From NCBI RefSeq assembly GCF_025564085.1, contig NZ_JAMGZJ010000074.1, forward strand, positions 176,036 to 240,035: 64,000 nucleotides of DNA, given 5' to 3'. Position numbers and translations under genes: made by a program. Positions 9,702 through 19,304 of this stretch are shown here, one piece after another (the stretch's first letter is position 1; every line of letters begins with the position of its first letter). Origin of the DNA: Silvania confinis (GTDB lineage: Bacteria > Pseudomonadota > Gammaproteobacteria > Enterobacterales > Enterobacteriaceae). The notes under the pieces were generated by a model. It was not told where the DNA came from. It was given only the letters and a program-made list of their open reading frames with translations, and searched no databases.

Positions 9702-10424
9702 TTAAAACGGAAAGGCGATAAGTTCGATGCCTTCCGGCGAGACTTTTACCATTGAACCCTGCTCATGCCAGGCACCCAATACCACGCGCTGGGCGGGTTC
9801 ACCGTTGGCGGTGAGCGGATGCATATCCGGGCGATGAGTATGGCCGTGGATCAGCCACTGTACGCGGTGTTTTTCCATCATCTGGACCACCGCCTGCGGA
9901 TTAACGTCCATGATGGTCATCGATTTACTGCTGTTCGCGGCTTTGCTGCCCGCACGCATTTTGGCGGCGATGCGGCTACGAATAAACAGCGGCAGGGCCA
10001 GAAACAGGGTCTGGATCCAGGGGGTATGCACTTTGGCGCGAAACGCAAGATAACCGGTGTCGTCGGTGCAGAGCGTGTCGCCATGCATGATCAACATCCT
10101 GCGGCCGTACAGGTCGAGAACAGTCTCTTCCGCCAGCAGGGTCATGCCGCATTCGCGGGCAAAACGCTTGCCGATCAGAAAGTCACGGTTACCGTGGATA
10201 AAGAAGCAGGGGACGCCAGCATTGACCAGGGCGTTGATCGCGTATGCTATTTCGCGGTGTAGCGGGTTGGGATCGTCATCGCCAATCCAGGCTTCGAACA
10301 GATCGCCGAGGATGTACAGGGCGTCGGCGTGACGCGCTTCACCCTGTAAAAAACGCAGAAAACCGGCGGTGATCGCCGGTTCTTCTGTTTGCAGATGCAG
10401 ATCTGCAATAAAGAGTGTCGCCAC
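9702..10424 (-). CDS. lpxH: UDP-2,3-diacylglucosamine diphosphatase LpxH
   Basis: A 240-residue metallophosphoesterase that hydrolyses UDP-2,3-diacylglucosamine to lipid X in lipid A synthesis at the inner-membrane face. Metal-binding motifs are visible: ADLHL near the N-terminus, [17 protein letters not shown], and HGHTHRP near the C-terminus. The GTG start gives [12 protein letters not shown], as in E. coli; a TTG codon just upstream also keeps the frame. It follows ppiB at a few bases, as in E. coli. Confidence 0.95.
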   Translation of the reverse strand: MATLFIADLHLQTEEPAITAGFLRFLQGEARHADALYILGDLFEAWIGDDDPNPLHREIAYAINALVNAGVPCFFIHGNRDFLIGKRFARECGMTLLAEETVLDLYGRRMLIMHGDTLCTDDTGYLAFRAKVHTPWIQTLFLALPLFIRSRIAAKMRAGSKAANSSKSMTIMDVNPQAVVQMMEKHRVQWLIHGHTHRPDMHPLTANGEPAQRVVLGAWHEQGSMVKVSPEGIELIAFPF

Positions 10425-10427
10425 CAA

Positions 10428-10922
10428 TTACTCGCTGACGGTCACGCTTGTGATCACAACGTCTTCTTTAGGAACGTCCTGATGCATACCGCTGCGGCCA
10501 GTGGAGACGCCTTTGATCTTCTCGACCACGTCCATACCGTCAGCCACTTCTGCGAATACGCAGTAGCCCCAACCCTGCAGGTTTTCACCGGAGAAGTTCA
10601 GGAAGTCGTTGTCAGCCACGTTGATGAAGAACTGGGCAGTTGCTGAGTGTGGTGCCTGAGTACGGGCCATTGCCAGCGTACCGCGGGTGTTTTTCAGACC
10701 GTTGTTGGCTTCGTTTTTGATCGCTGCTTTGGTCTCTTTCTGGTTCATACCAGGTTCAAAACCGCCGCCCTGGATCATAAAGCCGTTAATAACACGGTGG
10801 AAAATGGTGTTGTCGTAGAAACCTTCGCGGCAGTAGTCCAGGAAGTTTTTAACTGTTTCAGGCGCTTTATCATCAAAGGTATTGATGACGATATCGCCAT
10901 GATTAGTGTGGAAAGTAACCAT
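10428..10922 (-). CDS. ppiB: Cytoplasmic peptidyl-prolyl cis-trans isomerase B (cyclophilin)
   Basis: A 164-residue cyclophilin without a signal peptide. It has the core motifs [13 protein letters not shown] and the segment ending [15 protein letters not shown]. It catalyses proline isomerisation in the cytoplasm and is co-transcribed with lpxH. It is divergent from cysS; the 171 bases between them should carry both promoters. Confidence 0.97.
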   Translation of the reverse strand: MVTFHTNHGDIVINTFDDKAPETVKNFLDYCREGFYDNTIFHRVINGFMIQGGGFEPGMNQKETKAAIKNEANNGLKNTRGTLAMARTQAPHSATAQFFINVADNDFLNFSGENLQGWGYCVFAEVADGMDVVEKIKGVSTGRSGMHQDVPKEDVVITSVTVSE

Positions 10923-11093
10923 TTTTGCATCCTGTTCCGTTTTAGTGGTGCTTCGACCCCGTGGGGGGCCACAATAAGCGCTTGTTATAGCATAACCTCA
11001 CGGCGCGATCACCTTGCATTGTGCGCCGCTTCGCGTTTGAATTAGTGTAGAATACGCCGTTTTCGTCCACACACGTCTCACATGGAATCTTCG

Positions 11094-12479
11094 ATGTTAA
11101 AAATCTTCAATACCCTGACGCGCCAAAAAGAGGAATTCAAACCTATTCATGCCGGGGAAGTCGGCATGTACGTGTGTGGTATTACCGTTTACGATCTCTG
11201 TCATATCGGCCATGGTCGTACCTTCGTCTCCTTTGACGTGGTCTCCCGCTATTTGCGCTTCCTCGGGTACAACCTTAAGTATGTACGCAATATCACCGAT
11301 ATCGACGATAAAATTATCAAACGCGCCAATGAAAACGGCGAAAACTTCGTCGATTTAGTCGACCGGATGATCGCTGAAATGCACCGCGATTTTGACGCGC
11401 TGAACATTCTGCGCCCGGATCTGGAGCCGCGTGCAACGCACCACATTCCGGAAATCATTGAAATCACCGAGCAGCTGATCGCCAAAGGTCACGCCTATGT
11501 AGCCGACAACGGCGACGTGATGTTCGACGTGCCGACCGATCCGCACTACGGTCAGCTCTCCCGTCAGGATCTGGATCAGCTACAGGCCGGTGCCCGCGTT
11601 GATGTGGTGGACGTGAAGCGCAACCCGATGGATTTTGTGCTGTGGAAGATGTCGAAAGCCGGTGAACCGAGCTGGCCATCGCCGTGGGGCGAAGGGCGTC
11701 CGGGCTGGCACATTGAATGTTCGGCCATGAACTGCAAACAGCTGGGCAATCACTTCGATATTCATGGCGGCGGTTCAGACCTGATGTTCCCGCACCATGA
11801 AAACGAAATCGCCCAGTCCACCTGCGCGCACGACGGTGAATACGTCAACGTCTGGATGCACTCCGGGATGGTGATGATTGACCGCGAGAAGATGTCAAAA
11901 TCGCTGGGCAACTTCTTTACCGTGCGCGACGTGCTGAAATACTACGACGCTGAAACCATCCGCTACTTCCTGATGTCCGGCCACTATCGCAGCCAGCTGA
12001 ACTACAGCGAAGAGAACCTCAAGCAGGCGCGTTCCGCTCTCGAGCGCTTGTATACCGCCCTGCGCGGCACCGATAAATCGGTACCGGCTGCGGGTGGCGA
12101 CGCGTTTGAAGCCCGCTTTATCGAGGCGATGAACGATGATTTCAACACCCCGGAAGCGTACTCCGCACTGTTCGATATGGCGCGTGAAGTGAATCGCCTG
12201 AAAGGTGAAGATGCCCAGGCCGCTAACGCGCTGGCTTCACACATGCGTAAGCTGTCCGGCGTGCTGGGCCTGCTGGAGCAGGAGCCAGAAGCCTTCCTGC
12301 AGAGCGGTGCCCAGGCGGACGACGGCGAAGTGGCGGAAATTGAAGCTCTGATTAAAGCGCGTCTGGATGCGCGTCAGGCCAAAGATTGGGCCGCTGCCGA
12401 TGCCGCGCGTAACCGTCTGACCGAGATGGGCATCATTCTGGAAGATGGCCCGCAGGGCACCATCTGGCGTCGTAAGTAA
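11094..12479 (+). CDS. cysS: Cysteinyl-tRNA synthetase
   Basis: A 461-residue class I aminoacyl-tRNA synthetase. The start at 11094 ([11 protein letters not shown]) gives exactly the E. coli length. HIGH is at residues 37-40 and KMSKS near 266-270. Cys28 and the later Cys/His residues ([13 protein letters not shown]) are the zinc ligands that select cysteine. It is monocistronic and followed by a GC-rich intergenic repeat. Confidence 0.98.
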   Translation: MLKIFNTLTRQKEEFKPIHAGEVGMYVCGITVYDLCHIGHGRTFVSFDVVSRYLRFLGYNLKYVRNITDIDDKIIKRANENGENFVDLVDRMIAEMHRDFDALNILRPDLEPRATHHIPEIIEITEQLIAKGHAYVADNGDVMFDVPTDPHYGQLSRQDLDQLQAGARVDVVDVKRNPMDFVLWKMSKAGEPSWPSPWGEGRPGWHIECSAMNCKQLGNHFDIHGGGSDLMFPHHENEIAQSTCAHDGEYVNVWMHSGMVMIDREKMSKSLGNFFTVRDVLKYYDAETIRYFLMSGHYRSQLNYSEENLKQARSALERLYTALRGTDKSVPAAGGDAFEARFIEAMNDDFNTPEAYSALFDMAREVNRLKGEDAQAANALASHMRKLSGVLGLLEQEPEAFLQSGAQADDGEVAEIEALIKARLDARQAKDWAAADAARNRLTEMGIILEDGPQGTIWRRK

Positions 12480-12484
12480 GTTTT

Positions 12485-12569
12485 CCCCTCACCCTAACCC
12501 TCTCCCAAAAGGAGAGGGGATGGTTCGGTTTTCTCCCTCTCCCCGTGGGTGAGGGCCGGGGTGAGGGCA
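12485..12569. repeat. Intergenic repeat, CCCTCACCC / GAGAGGG family (two head-to-head units)
   Basis: Two related units lie back to back. One contains CCCTCACCCTAACCCTC with a CTCTCC / GGAGAG hairpin. The other is a CTCCCTCTCCCC...GGGTGAGGGC copy in the opposite sense. Sister copies occur at 15946, 37912, 57528 and 63851. All are intergenic and REP-like. Confidence 0.85.
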
Positions 12570-13094
12570 TCAGCGCGCACGTCGCCACCACAACATCCCC
12601 AGCACCACTGCCCCCGGCAACCACACCCACAGCAGTTCTGAGATAATCACCTGATGGCCGTAAGGCGTCATATAGCGCGACAGGGCAAACGGCGCGACCT
12701 TGATCACCTGCCACGGGGCAAAGAAGCGTTCATCCAACCACGGCCACAGCCAGCCGACCCCTTTACCGCCCGTCGTCACTGAATCCAGCAGGCTGTGCGA
12801 CAGCAGCGAAACCGTCAGGAACACCCAGCAGCGCAGGAGCCCCGCGCCGAACCATCGTCGTCCTGCTAAAACGCAGAGTATTGGCACCACAAAGGCAAAC
12901 AGCAGCGAGTGGGTAAAACCGCGATGACCAAAAATATTGCCGTAGGCGATGCCGAATTTAAACGCCAGTACGTCGGCATCCGGCAGCATGGCAAGGACTA
13001 CCCCGGCAAACAGCAGGCGCGGGGGAATAACGCGGGTACCCAAGCCTAAGCCAAGGCAAAGCGGGACTGCGGCGTGGGTGATGATGGTAGGCAT
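12570..13094 (-). CDS. ybcI: Inner-membrane metal-dependent hydrolase-like protein YbcI
   Basis: A 174-residue multi-pass membrane protein of the YdjM/YbcI (DUF457) family. The start at 13094 (MPTIITHAAVPLC) matches E. coli YbcI. Conserved HAAVP, LPDADVL, GHRGFTHS and LSHSLLDSVTTGG histidine/aspartate clusters resemble a membrane metal-dependent hydrolase site. In E. coli it is SOS/LexA-associated through family member YdjM; I saw no LexA box here. Its stop codon lies inside the edge of the adjacent repeat. Confidence 0.93.
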   Translation of the reverse strand: MPTIITHAAVPLCLGLGLGTRVIPPRLLFAGVVLAMLPDADVLAFKFGIAYGNIFGHRGFTHSLLFAFVVPILCVLAGRRWFGAGLLRCWVFLTVSLLSHSLLDSVTTGGKGVGWLWPWLDERFFAPWQVIKVAPFALSRYMTPYGHQVIISELLWVWLPGAVVLGMLWWRRAR

Positions 13095-13167
13095 AGCAAT
13101 TATCCATGGCAAATCATGGAAATATAGCAGAGTGCGGCCAAACTCTGCCTCAGGATTAAATCTGAAT

Positions 13168-14184
13168 TCAGGCGGATTCCCGGGCGAACAGCTGGCCGGA
13201 GAGCGTAATGCGCTGGGTTTGCAGCTCGGGCTCTTTCAGCTTGCGGATCATCAGCCCCGCCGCCTGGCGTCCGGTCTCTTCGCTGGCAGACGACACGTAG
13301 GTAAAGGACGGTGAAGTGAGATTGATGTGCAGCATATCTTCAAACCCCACCAGCGCCACCTGCTGGGTCAGAAACACGTCTTTGCCGACGGTACGCCCCA
13401 CGTGATGGATCCCGGAAATCGAGCCGATCATCGCGTCCGGCGAGTGGCAGAGCAGGGCGGTAAGGGTGTTGTTTTTCTCGAGCAGTTGCCGGGCCGCAAA
13501 GCTCACCGCCTGGGTATCGTCGCTGCAGGCCGGGGCCGACTCTTCGCGGAACACCAGACCGTTTTGCGTCATCGCGCTGCGAAACCCCAGCAGGCGCTGC
13601 TCGCGGATCAGGTCGCCTTCTCGGCCGCCGATATAGGCAATGTTGCGGTGCCCACGCTCAATCAGATAGCGGGTGGCGAGGTGCGCTGCCTGGCGGTTAT
13701 CACGCATCACCAGATTGCAGGATTCCTCTAACAACGATTGCGACACCGCCACCAGCGGCAGGGCACACTGGCGGATCAATGCGGGCAGGGCGGCAGTGCG
13801 AGTATCAGAGGCCAGATAGATTACCCCGGCGACGCCCTGCTGCTTAAAGGAGAGCAGGCAACGCTCCAGGTGTTCTCCGTCGTTCAGCGGCTGGCCGAGA
13901 AAGACCATATAGCCTTGTTTCTCAAGTTCCTGGACGATGCTGGCCATCACTTTGATGGAAAAACTGTCGCTGAAATCACGCAGGATCAGACCGATAAGAT
14001 TGGAGGTATTGGCACGGAGGTTGGCTGCGGCAACGTTATGCACGTAGCCCAACGCGGTGATGGCGGCGTGAACCTTTTCGATCGTGGCCTCGGAGATTTT
14101 TCCCTTCTGGCGTAACACCAGCGAGACGGTCGAAACCGACACGCCGGACTCTCTGGCGACATCAATGATGCTGACCTTCTTCAC
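13168..14184 (-). CDS. LacI/GalR-family repressor, MalI-like, of the adjacent PTS gene
   Basis: About 338 residues from a GTG start at 14184, chosen because GGGAGA lies 5 bases upstream; a TTG ten codons earlier keeps the frame but lacks a ribosome site. The N-terminus holds the LacI-type helix-turn-helix (DVARESGVSVSTVSLVL) and hinge helix. The rest is a periplasmic-binding-protein-like sensor domain. It is encoded directly downstream of the PTS EIICB gene on the same strand, 72 bases away, and probably represses that gene through the tandem palindrome at 15802-15830. The HTH most resembles MalI, but the pair is not the E. coli malI/malX locus. Confidence 0.85.
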   Translation of the reverse strand: MKKVSIIDVARESGVSVSTVSLVLRQKGKISEATIEKVHAAITALGYVHNVAAANLRANTSNLIGLILRDFSDSFSIKVMASIVQELEKQGYMVFLGQPLNDGEHLERCLLSFKQQGVAGVIYLASDTRTAALPALIRQCALPLVAVSQSLLEESCNLVMRDNRQAAHLATRYLIERGHRNIAYIGGREGDLIREQRLLGFRSAMTQNGLVFREESAPACSDDTQAVSFAARQLLEKNNTLTALLCHSPDAMIGSISGIHHVGRTVGKDVFLTQQVALVGFEDMLHINLTSPSFTYVSSASEETGRQAAGLMIRKLKEPELQTQRITLSGQLFARESA

Positions 14185-14256
14185 ATCTTCTCCCTGAAAT
14201 GCCTGATAAGACAACGTCCCCCGTAAGAGTACAGGAGACGCGTCAATCAGGCTGAA

Positions 14257-15756
14257 TTATTTACCGATCATCGTCGACATGGTTTGGGCGATAAACTGTG
14301 CCCTTGCGCCAAAGATAACCTGGATGCCCGAGTCGCCCACGAAGACCACCCCGCGTGCGCCCAGCCCGTTCAGGCCGTCTTTATCGACCATGCTGCTCTT
14401 GGTCACTTCCAGACGCAGACGGGTGATACAGGAGCCAACCGAGTCGATGTTCTGCGCGCCGCCCAGCAGACCGATAATTTCGGTGGCGATTTCGGTATCC
14501 GTTTTGTCATTCGCATTGGCGGTGACGTCGGTACGGCCCGGCGTTTTCACGTCGAGGCGACGGATCACAAAGCGGAAGGTGAAGTAGTAAATCAGTGCCA
14601 TCGGCACGCCGATAATCACCGCGCTGAGGAAGTTGGTCTGGTAGCCGTTGAACGACGGCAGGATGCCAAACGACAGGTAGTCGATAAAGCCCGCCGAGAA
14701 CGATTTGGCGATGTGCGCATCCAGCAGATACATGCTCATGTACGCCAGGCCCGCCATGATGGCGTTGAAGACGTACAGGACCGGTGCCACGAAGATAAAG
14801 GTGAACTCAACCGGCTCGGTGATCCCGGTCAGGAAACAGGTCAGCGCGGCAGAGAACAGAATACCGGCGGCAATCTTTTTGTTTTTGGTGTGCGCTTCGT
14901 GGTACATCGCCAGACAGGCCGCCGGCAGCGCGAACAGCATCAGCGGGAACTCACCCTGCATGAACTTACCGGCATTCTGGTAAGTGTCGCTGCTGAAGGA
15001 TTTCACCCCTTCTTCCAGCATTTTGAACCAGATGGTCTGGTCGCCGTGGATAACCTGACCAGCCTGGGTGGTGTAATCGCCAAACGAGTACCAGAACGAC
15101 GGATACCAGATATGGTGCAGACCCAGCGGGATCAGCGCACGTTCCACCAGACCAAAGATAAAGGTCGAGGCCGCCTGATTGTCACCGTTGACGATCACTG
15201 ACAGCGCATCGATACCGGCCTGAATGTGCTGCCAGACGTACGGCAGCAGCAGACCCATCACGAACGACAGGAAGGCGGTAGCAATCGCCACAAAGCGCTT
15301 GCCGGAGAAGAAGCCGAGGAATTCTGGCAGCTGCAGGGTGTGGAAGCGGTTATAGCACCACGCGGCCAAAATACCGCACAGCAGGCCGCCAAAGACGCCC
15401 ATCTGCAGCGTCGGGATCCCCACCACCATCGCGTATTTGCCGCCCTGGGACGCCATTTCCGGAGTGATGCTCAGCACCGTCCCGATGGTAATGTTGGTGA
15501 TAAACACCGACACCGCCGCAGAGAGTGCCGCGATCCCCGATTCCGAAGCCAGACCCACGGCCGAGCCAATGGCGAACAGCATCGGCAGGTTATCAAAGAT
15601 CACCCCGCCCGCGTTCATCATCAGCGGTAAATGGAACTTATCGCCGAAGGCCAACAGCAGGCCTGCGGCTGGAAGCAGCGAGATCGGCAGCATTAAGGCG
15701 CGACCAATCATCGATAATTTCGACAGCGATTTAACAAATCCTGATATCAGGCTCAT
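14257..15756 (-). CDS. PTS EIICB permease, glucose/maltose/N-acetylglucosamine superfamily
   Basis: A 499-residue sugar phosphotransferase permease. Residues 1 to about 390 are the EIIC membrane domain with typical GLHHIWYPSFW and GITEPVEFTFIF substrate-site signatures. A linker leads to the EIIB domain (about 415-499), whose phosphorylated cysteine is Cys443 in SCITRLRLEV. There is no EIIA domain, so it must borrow one, as MalX borrows EIIA-Glc. The GITEPVEF form and overall length put it in the glucose-glucoside family, but the sugar cannot be told. It forms a two-gene unit with the LacI-type repressor. Confidence 0.9.
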   Translation of the reverse strand: MSLISGFVKSLSKLSMIGRALMLPISLLPAAGLLLAFGDKFHLPLMMNAGGVIFDNLPMLFAIGSAVGLASESGIAALSAAVSVFITNITIGTVLSITPEMASQGGKYAMVVGIPTLQMGVFGGLLCGILAAWCYNRFHTLQLPEFLGFFSGKRFVAIATAFLSFVMGLLLPYVWQHIQAGIDALSVIVNGDNQAASTFIFGLVERALIPLGLHHIWYPSFWYSFGDYTTQAGQVIHGDQTIWFKMLEEGVKSFSSDTYQNAGKFMQGEFPLMLFALPAACLAMYHEAHTKNKKIAAGILFSAALTCFLTGITEPVEFTFIFVAPVLYVFNAIMAGLAYMSMYLLDAHIAKSFSAGFIDYLSFGILPSFNGYQTNFLSAVIIGVPMALIYYFTFRFVIRRLDVKTPGRTDVTANANDKTDTEIATEIIGLLGGAQNIDSVGSCITRLRLEVTKSSMVDKDGLNGLGARGVVFVGDSGIQVIFGARAQFIAQTMSTMIGK

Positions 15757-15801
15757 GCTGATTTCCCCGAGTGACGCTCTGTGAGCGCTGTTATAGTAGT
15801 G

Positions 15802-15830
15802 AGTAGAACGTTTTAGTAGAACGTTCTACT
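15802..15830. promoter_or_regulatory. Tandem LacI-type operators upstream of the PTS gene
   Basis: A perfect 16-bp palindrome, AGTAGAACGTTCTACT (15815-15830), overlaps by three bases an imperfect second copy, AGTAGAACGTTTTAGT (15802-15817). The central CG is typical of LacI/GalR operators. The pair lies 46-74 bases upstream of the EIICB start, so it would block the promoter or early elongation. Confidence 0.8.
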
Positions 15831-15945
15831 TATCGTGGGGAAAGCCTATAAATCGTGCAACTAAATTTTCACATTTCAACAGATGAAATAGTGATTATTT
15901 GAAGTCGATCGATAATTAACCGTGATGGTAATGGGGATATGTGAT

Positions 15946-15983
15946 CCCCTCTCCCGTTGGGAGAGGGTTAGGGTGAGGGCAAC
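15946..15983. repeat. Intergenic repeat, CCCTCACCC / GAGAGGG family
   Basis: CCCTCTCCC-GTT-GGGAGAGGG forms a hairpin followed by TTAGGGTGAGGGC. It lies between the PTS promoter region and the end of ybcJ. Confidence 0.85.
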
Positions 15984-15998
15984 AGCGTGATGCGGTGT

Positions 15999-16211
15999 TT
16001 AGGCTACAACTGTAATGCTCTGACCCTGGAAACTCACCGTCTGACCGGCGACGATTTTGCAACGTTTGCGGGTTTCCACCGCGCCGTCGACGTTCACCAG
16101 ACCGTCAGCGATAAAGCTCTTCGCCTGGGCACCGCTTTCGCTCCAGCCTTCCAGCTTGAGCAGATCGCACAGCTCGACGTGCGGGTGTTTACCTAATGAA
16201 AATGTGGCCAT
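15999..16211 (-). CDS. ybcJ: S4-like RNA-binding protein YbcJ
   Basis: A 70-residue single-domain S4-fold protein (EGWSESGAQAKSFIADGLVNVDG is spread over its core). It is of the size and sequence of E. coli YbcJ, for which RNA binding is inferred from structure. It starts one base after the folD stop and is surely co-transcribed with folD. Confidence 0.93.
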   Translation of the reverse strand: MATFSLGKHPHVELCDLLKLEGWSESGAQAKSFIADGLVNVDGAVETRKRCKIVAGQTVSFQGQSITVVA

Positions 16212-16212
16212 C

Positions 16213-17079
16213 TTACGCTTCCTCTACGTCGTGATACTCAACGCATGCCTGCAAAGTATTCTCAATCAATGTGGCTACGGTCATTGGACCGACGCCACCC
16301 GGTACCGGCGTGATAAACGATGCGCGCTCGGCGGCATCTTCATACACCACATCGCCGACCACTTTGCCGTTTTCCAGACGGTTAATCCCCACGTCCACGA
16401 CAATCGCGCCTTTTTTAATCCATTCGCCCGGAATAAAGCCCGGCTTGCCCACGGCGACGATCAGCAGGTCTGCGTTTTCGACGTGGTGACGCAGGTTTCG
16501 GGTAAAGCGGTGGGTCACAGTGGTGGTACAGCCTGCCAGCAGCAGCTCCATGCTCATCGGACGACCGACAATGTTGGAGGCACCAATCACCACGGCGTTC
16601 AGGCCGTAAGTGTCGATGTTGTAGCGTTCGAGCAGCGTCACGATACCGCGCGGGGTGCACGGACGCAGGCGCGGCGCACGCTGGCACAGCCGACCGACGT
16701 TGTACGGATGGAAACCGTCGACGTCTTTATCCGGCGAGATACGTTCCAGCACTTTCACGTTGTCGATGCCCGCAGGCAGCGGCAGCTGGACCAGGATCCC
16801 GTCGATGGCTTTATCGGCGTTCAGGGTATCAATCAGCTCAAGCAGTTCTGCTTCGCTGGTGGTTTCTGGCAGATCGTAGGAGCGGGAGAGAAACCCAACC
16901 TCTTCGCACGCTTTACGCTTGCTGCCGACATAAATTTGCGATGCCGGGTTGCTGCCGACCAGTACAACGGCCAGCCCAGGGGCGCGTTTTCCTGCTGCTG
17001 TACGCGCCTTAACTTTTTCCGCAACCTCAGAGCGCACCTGCTGCGCAATCGTTTTACCGTCAATAATCTTTGCTGCCAT
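16213..17079 (-). CDS. folD: Bifunctional methylenetetrahydrofolate dehydrogenase/cyclohydrolase
   Basis: A 288-residue FolD. It oxidises 5,10-methylene-THF with NADP and hydrolyses the methenyl product, supplying one-carbon units. Signatures include the catalytic [13 protein letters not shown] segment (Tyr/Lys), PLPAGID, the NADP-binding [12 protein letters not shown], and [18 protein letters not shown] near the C-terminus. ybcJ follows it in the same operon. Confidence 0.97.
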   Translation of the reverse strand: MAAKIIDGKTIAQQVRSEVAEKVKARTAAGKRAPGLAVVLVGSNPASQIYVGSKRKACEEVGFLSRSYDLPETTSEAELLELIDTLNADKAIDGILVQLPLPAGIDNVKVLERISPDKDVDGFHPYNVGRLCQRAPRLRPCTPRGIVTLLERYNIDTYGLNAVVIGASNIVGRPMSMELLLAGCTTTVTHRFTRNLRHHVENADLLIVAVGKPGFIPGEWIKKGAIVVDVGINRLENGKVVGDVVYEDAAERASFITPVPGGVGPMTVATLIENTLQACVEYHDVEEA

Positions 17080-17398
17080 CAGAGAGAAGATTCCGTCTGT
17101 AAGGTATGAAAAGGGGAATGGACATATTTTGTCAGAAGCGAGCGCTGCTGTCAGTCACACTTTGCGAGATTTCGCGCGCGGACTGCCCTGCATGCGCGAT
17201 ACCCCTGGTTGGGTCAGGGGTAATTTCTTAGGCCATTTTAGGATGTGACCTGGACAACTGGCAGTGTTTTGGCATATTCGCTTATTAATTCCTGCGTTAC
17301 TTTAGCCCCGGCGAAATAATCCATCAATTATGCCATTGGTCGTATTTCTTATTTCCTGCAGTTATCGGGAAGGGCTTTTTACGTTTAAAGGAATAGAT
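17080..17398. promoter_or_regulatory. folD-fimA intergenic region with fimA leader
   Basis: These 319 bases hold the divergent folD and fimA promoter regions. A hairpin, TACCCCTG / CAGGGGTA with a 7-base loop, lies at 17200-17222. I see no invertible element (no recombinase genes and no matching flanking inverted repeats near the promoter). This agrees with FimZ-type activation, not FimB/FimE switching. The fimA ribosome site is AAAGGAATAGAT just before the ATG. Confidence 0.6.
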
Positions 17399-17968
17399 AT
17401 GAACTTAAGTAAAATGGCGACAACTGTCGTTGCTACTCTGGCACTGGTTTCAGCTGCCGCTTATGCCGAAGATCCAGTACCTGCTCCGGCGGTTTCCGTT
17501 AATGGCGGCACTGTCCATTTTAAAGGGGAATTAGTCAATGCTGCCTGTGCAGTCAATACTGAATCCGCCGATCAGATTGTTAATCTGGGTCAGTACCGCA
17601 CGGCGAAATTCAGCAATGTGGGCGACACCACGACAAATGTGCCGTTTACCATTGAACTGAACGACTGCGATCCTGCGGTGGCGAAAACGGCATCTGTTGC
17701 CTTTTCCGGCCAAATTGATGGCAGCGACAACACCCTGCTGGCGGTCTCTTCCGGTAGCAACGATAACGCGGCGAAAGGCGTAGGTATCGAAATCCTCGAC
17801 AGCAAATCCAGCACGCTGATTCCGGACGGTGCCAGCTTCTCGGCTGCGCAGACGCTGATCGAAGGCACCAACACCCTCAAATTCGCCGCGCGTTACAAAG
17901 CGACCGCCGCGACCACCGAACCCGGCAAGGCAAACGCCGACGCCACCTTCGTCATGAAGTACGAATAA
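17399..17968 (+). CDS. fimA: Type 1 fimbria major pilin FimA
   Basis: A 189-residue pilin precursor. The start at 17399 follows an AAAGGA site and yields a clean signal peptide ([19 protein letters not shown], cleaved after AYA). The mature domain has the pilin disulfide pair (NAACAVNT and NDCDPA) and ends with the conserved penultimate tyrosine (MKYE) used by the chaperone. It is the first gene of a six-gene chaperone-usher operon with the Salmonella order fimA-I-C-D-H-F. Confidence 0.93.
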   Translation: MNLSKMATTVVATLALVSAAAYAEDPVPAPAVSVNGGTVHFKGELVNAACAVNTESADQIVNLGQYRTAKFSNVGDTTTNVPFTIELNDCDPAVAKTASVAFSGQIDGSDNTLLAVSSGSNDNAAKGVGIEILDSKSSTLIPDGASFSAAQTLIEGTNTLKFAARYKATAATTEPGKANADATFVMKYE

Positions 17969-18022
17969 CGACGAATCAGGTCTCAGGGAAGAGACCGCTT
18001 ACCCGTGAATCGAGGACGAAGG

Positions 18023-18568
18023 ATGAGGTGGACAAGGATCCTGTTTTTGCTGTGGTGTACGGCCGTATCACCGGCAATAGCCCACAGCGTACTGGTGGAT
18101 GGCGGGAAAGTGCATATCAAAGGCGAGCTGGTTAACGGCGGCTGTGCCGTTGCGCCCGACAGCCAGAGTCTGCGCGTGGAAATGGGACAATATCGCACCA
18201 ATTCGTTTGACGGCGTCGGCAGTTTTTCGACGGTGAATGTGCCCTTTACCCTACGTCTGGTGGACTGCAGCGTGGATGTCTCGCAGACAGTCGGGGTGAT
18301 GTTTCAGGGGGCAACGCCCGCCGCCGATCCGCAGGTTTTCCTCGCGTCCTCCCGGCCCGGCGAAAGCCCGGTGAGCAGCGGCGTTGGGCTGGCACTCTTC
18401 GATTCGCAGCAAAACCTGATTATTCCCAACGCCCCCGCGAAAACCGGGTTAGCCCTCAGCACCCGCGAGTTGGTTTTTCATTTTAGCGCCCGCTACCGGG
18501 TGATTTCCGCACATTTAGTCCCCGGCAATATTCAGTCGGATGTCTGGTTTACGTTGGTTTATCCCTGA
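18023..18568 (+). CDS. fimI: Fimbrial protein FimI (pilin-like)
   Basis: About 181 residues from the ATG at 18023 with GAGGA upstream; a GTG at 18005 would add six residues. A signal sequence ([15 protein letters not shown]) precedes a pilin domain very like Fim[33 protein letters not shown]. It ends WFTLVYP, keeping the beta-strand pattern. FimI proteins are thought to act as pilus anchors or terminators. Its presence distinguishes this cluster from the E. coli sfm operon. Confidence 0.85.
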   Translation: MRWTRILFLLWCTAVSPAIAHSVLVDGGKVHIKGELVNGGCAVAPDSQSLRVEMGQYRTNSFDGVGSFSTVNVPFTLRLVDCSVDVSQTVGVMFQGATPAADPQVFLASSRPGESPVSSGVGLALFDSQQNLIIPNAPAKTGLALSTRELVFHFSARYRVISAHLVPGNIQSDVWFTLVYP

Positions 18569-18611
18569 CGACAAACACGCCAGCGAACATATAATTAAAG
18601 GTAAAGTTGTG

Positions 18612-19304
18612 ATGAACATTCTCTTTAAATCCGGGCTGATCGTTTCTTTTATTTTTATGCTGTTTTCGGCAGCGGCATCTGCGTCGGGTGGAATTGCCCT
18701 GGGCGCCACCCGTGTTATTTATCCGGCTGATGCAAAACAGACCTCGCTGGCCATTACCAACAGCAATAAACAAGAGCGCTATTTAATTAACGCGTGGATT
18801 GAAAACGATCGCGGACAAAAAGAAAAAACCTTCGTCGTAACGCCGCCGCTGTTCGTCAGCGAGGCCAACAGTGAAAACACCTTACGCATTATTTACGCCG
18901 GACCGGATCTGCCTGCCGATCGTGAATCGCTGTTTTTTATGAACGTAAAGGCGATCCCGTCGCTGAGTAAATCCAGTCAGGAAGACAAAAACGTCCTGCA
19001 GCTGGCGATCCTGTCGCGCATCAAGCTGTTCGTGCGGCCCAGTAAACTGGCGTTGCCGCCGGAAGAGGCGCTGTCGCACCTGCGCTTTGAACGTGTGGGC
19101 AACCACCTGAAGGTGAGCAATGCCTCGCCGTATTACATCACGCTGGTGAATATTCAGCTCGGCGGAAAGAAGTTGGATAACCTGATGATCGCGCCCAAAA
19201 ACCATGCGCAGCAGGCGATCCCGGCCGGGGCCAGCGGCACGCTCTCCTGGCAGAGCGTTAACGACTACGGCGCGATCACGCCCGCGCGCAGTGCCAGCCT
19301 GTGA
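18612..19304 (+). CDS. fimC: Fimbrial periplasmic chaperone FimC
   Basis: A 230-residue PapD/FimC-type chaperone that caps pilin subunits by donor-strand complementation. The start at 18612 gives a signal peptide ending ASA-SGG. The N-terminal Ig domain contains [18 protein letters not shown] with the subunit-anchoring arginine. The hydrophobic G1 strand with conserved lysine is in [15 protein letters not shown]. The stop overlaps the usher GTG start. Confidence 0.93.
   Translation: MNILFKSGLIVSFIFMLFSAAASASGGIALGATRVIYPADAKQTSLAITNSNKQERYLINAWIENDRGQKEKTFVVTPPLFVSEANSENTLRIIYAGPDLPADRESLFFMNVKAIPSLSKSSQEDKNVLQLAILSRIKLFVRPSKLALPPEEALSHLRFERVGNHLKVSNASPYYITLVNIQLGGKKLDNLMIAPKNHAQQAIPAGASGTLSWQSVNDYGAITPARSASL

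Noticed and set aside
14182..14214. TTG start for the LacI-type repressor adding ten residues
   Set aside because: No ribosome site precedes it, while the GTG at 14184 has GGGAGA at good spacing and starts just before the DNA-binding helices, as in relatives.
17080..17398. Invertible fimA promoter element
   Set aside because: No pair of short inverted repeats at suitable spacing and no FimB/FimE-type recombinase gene is present.
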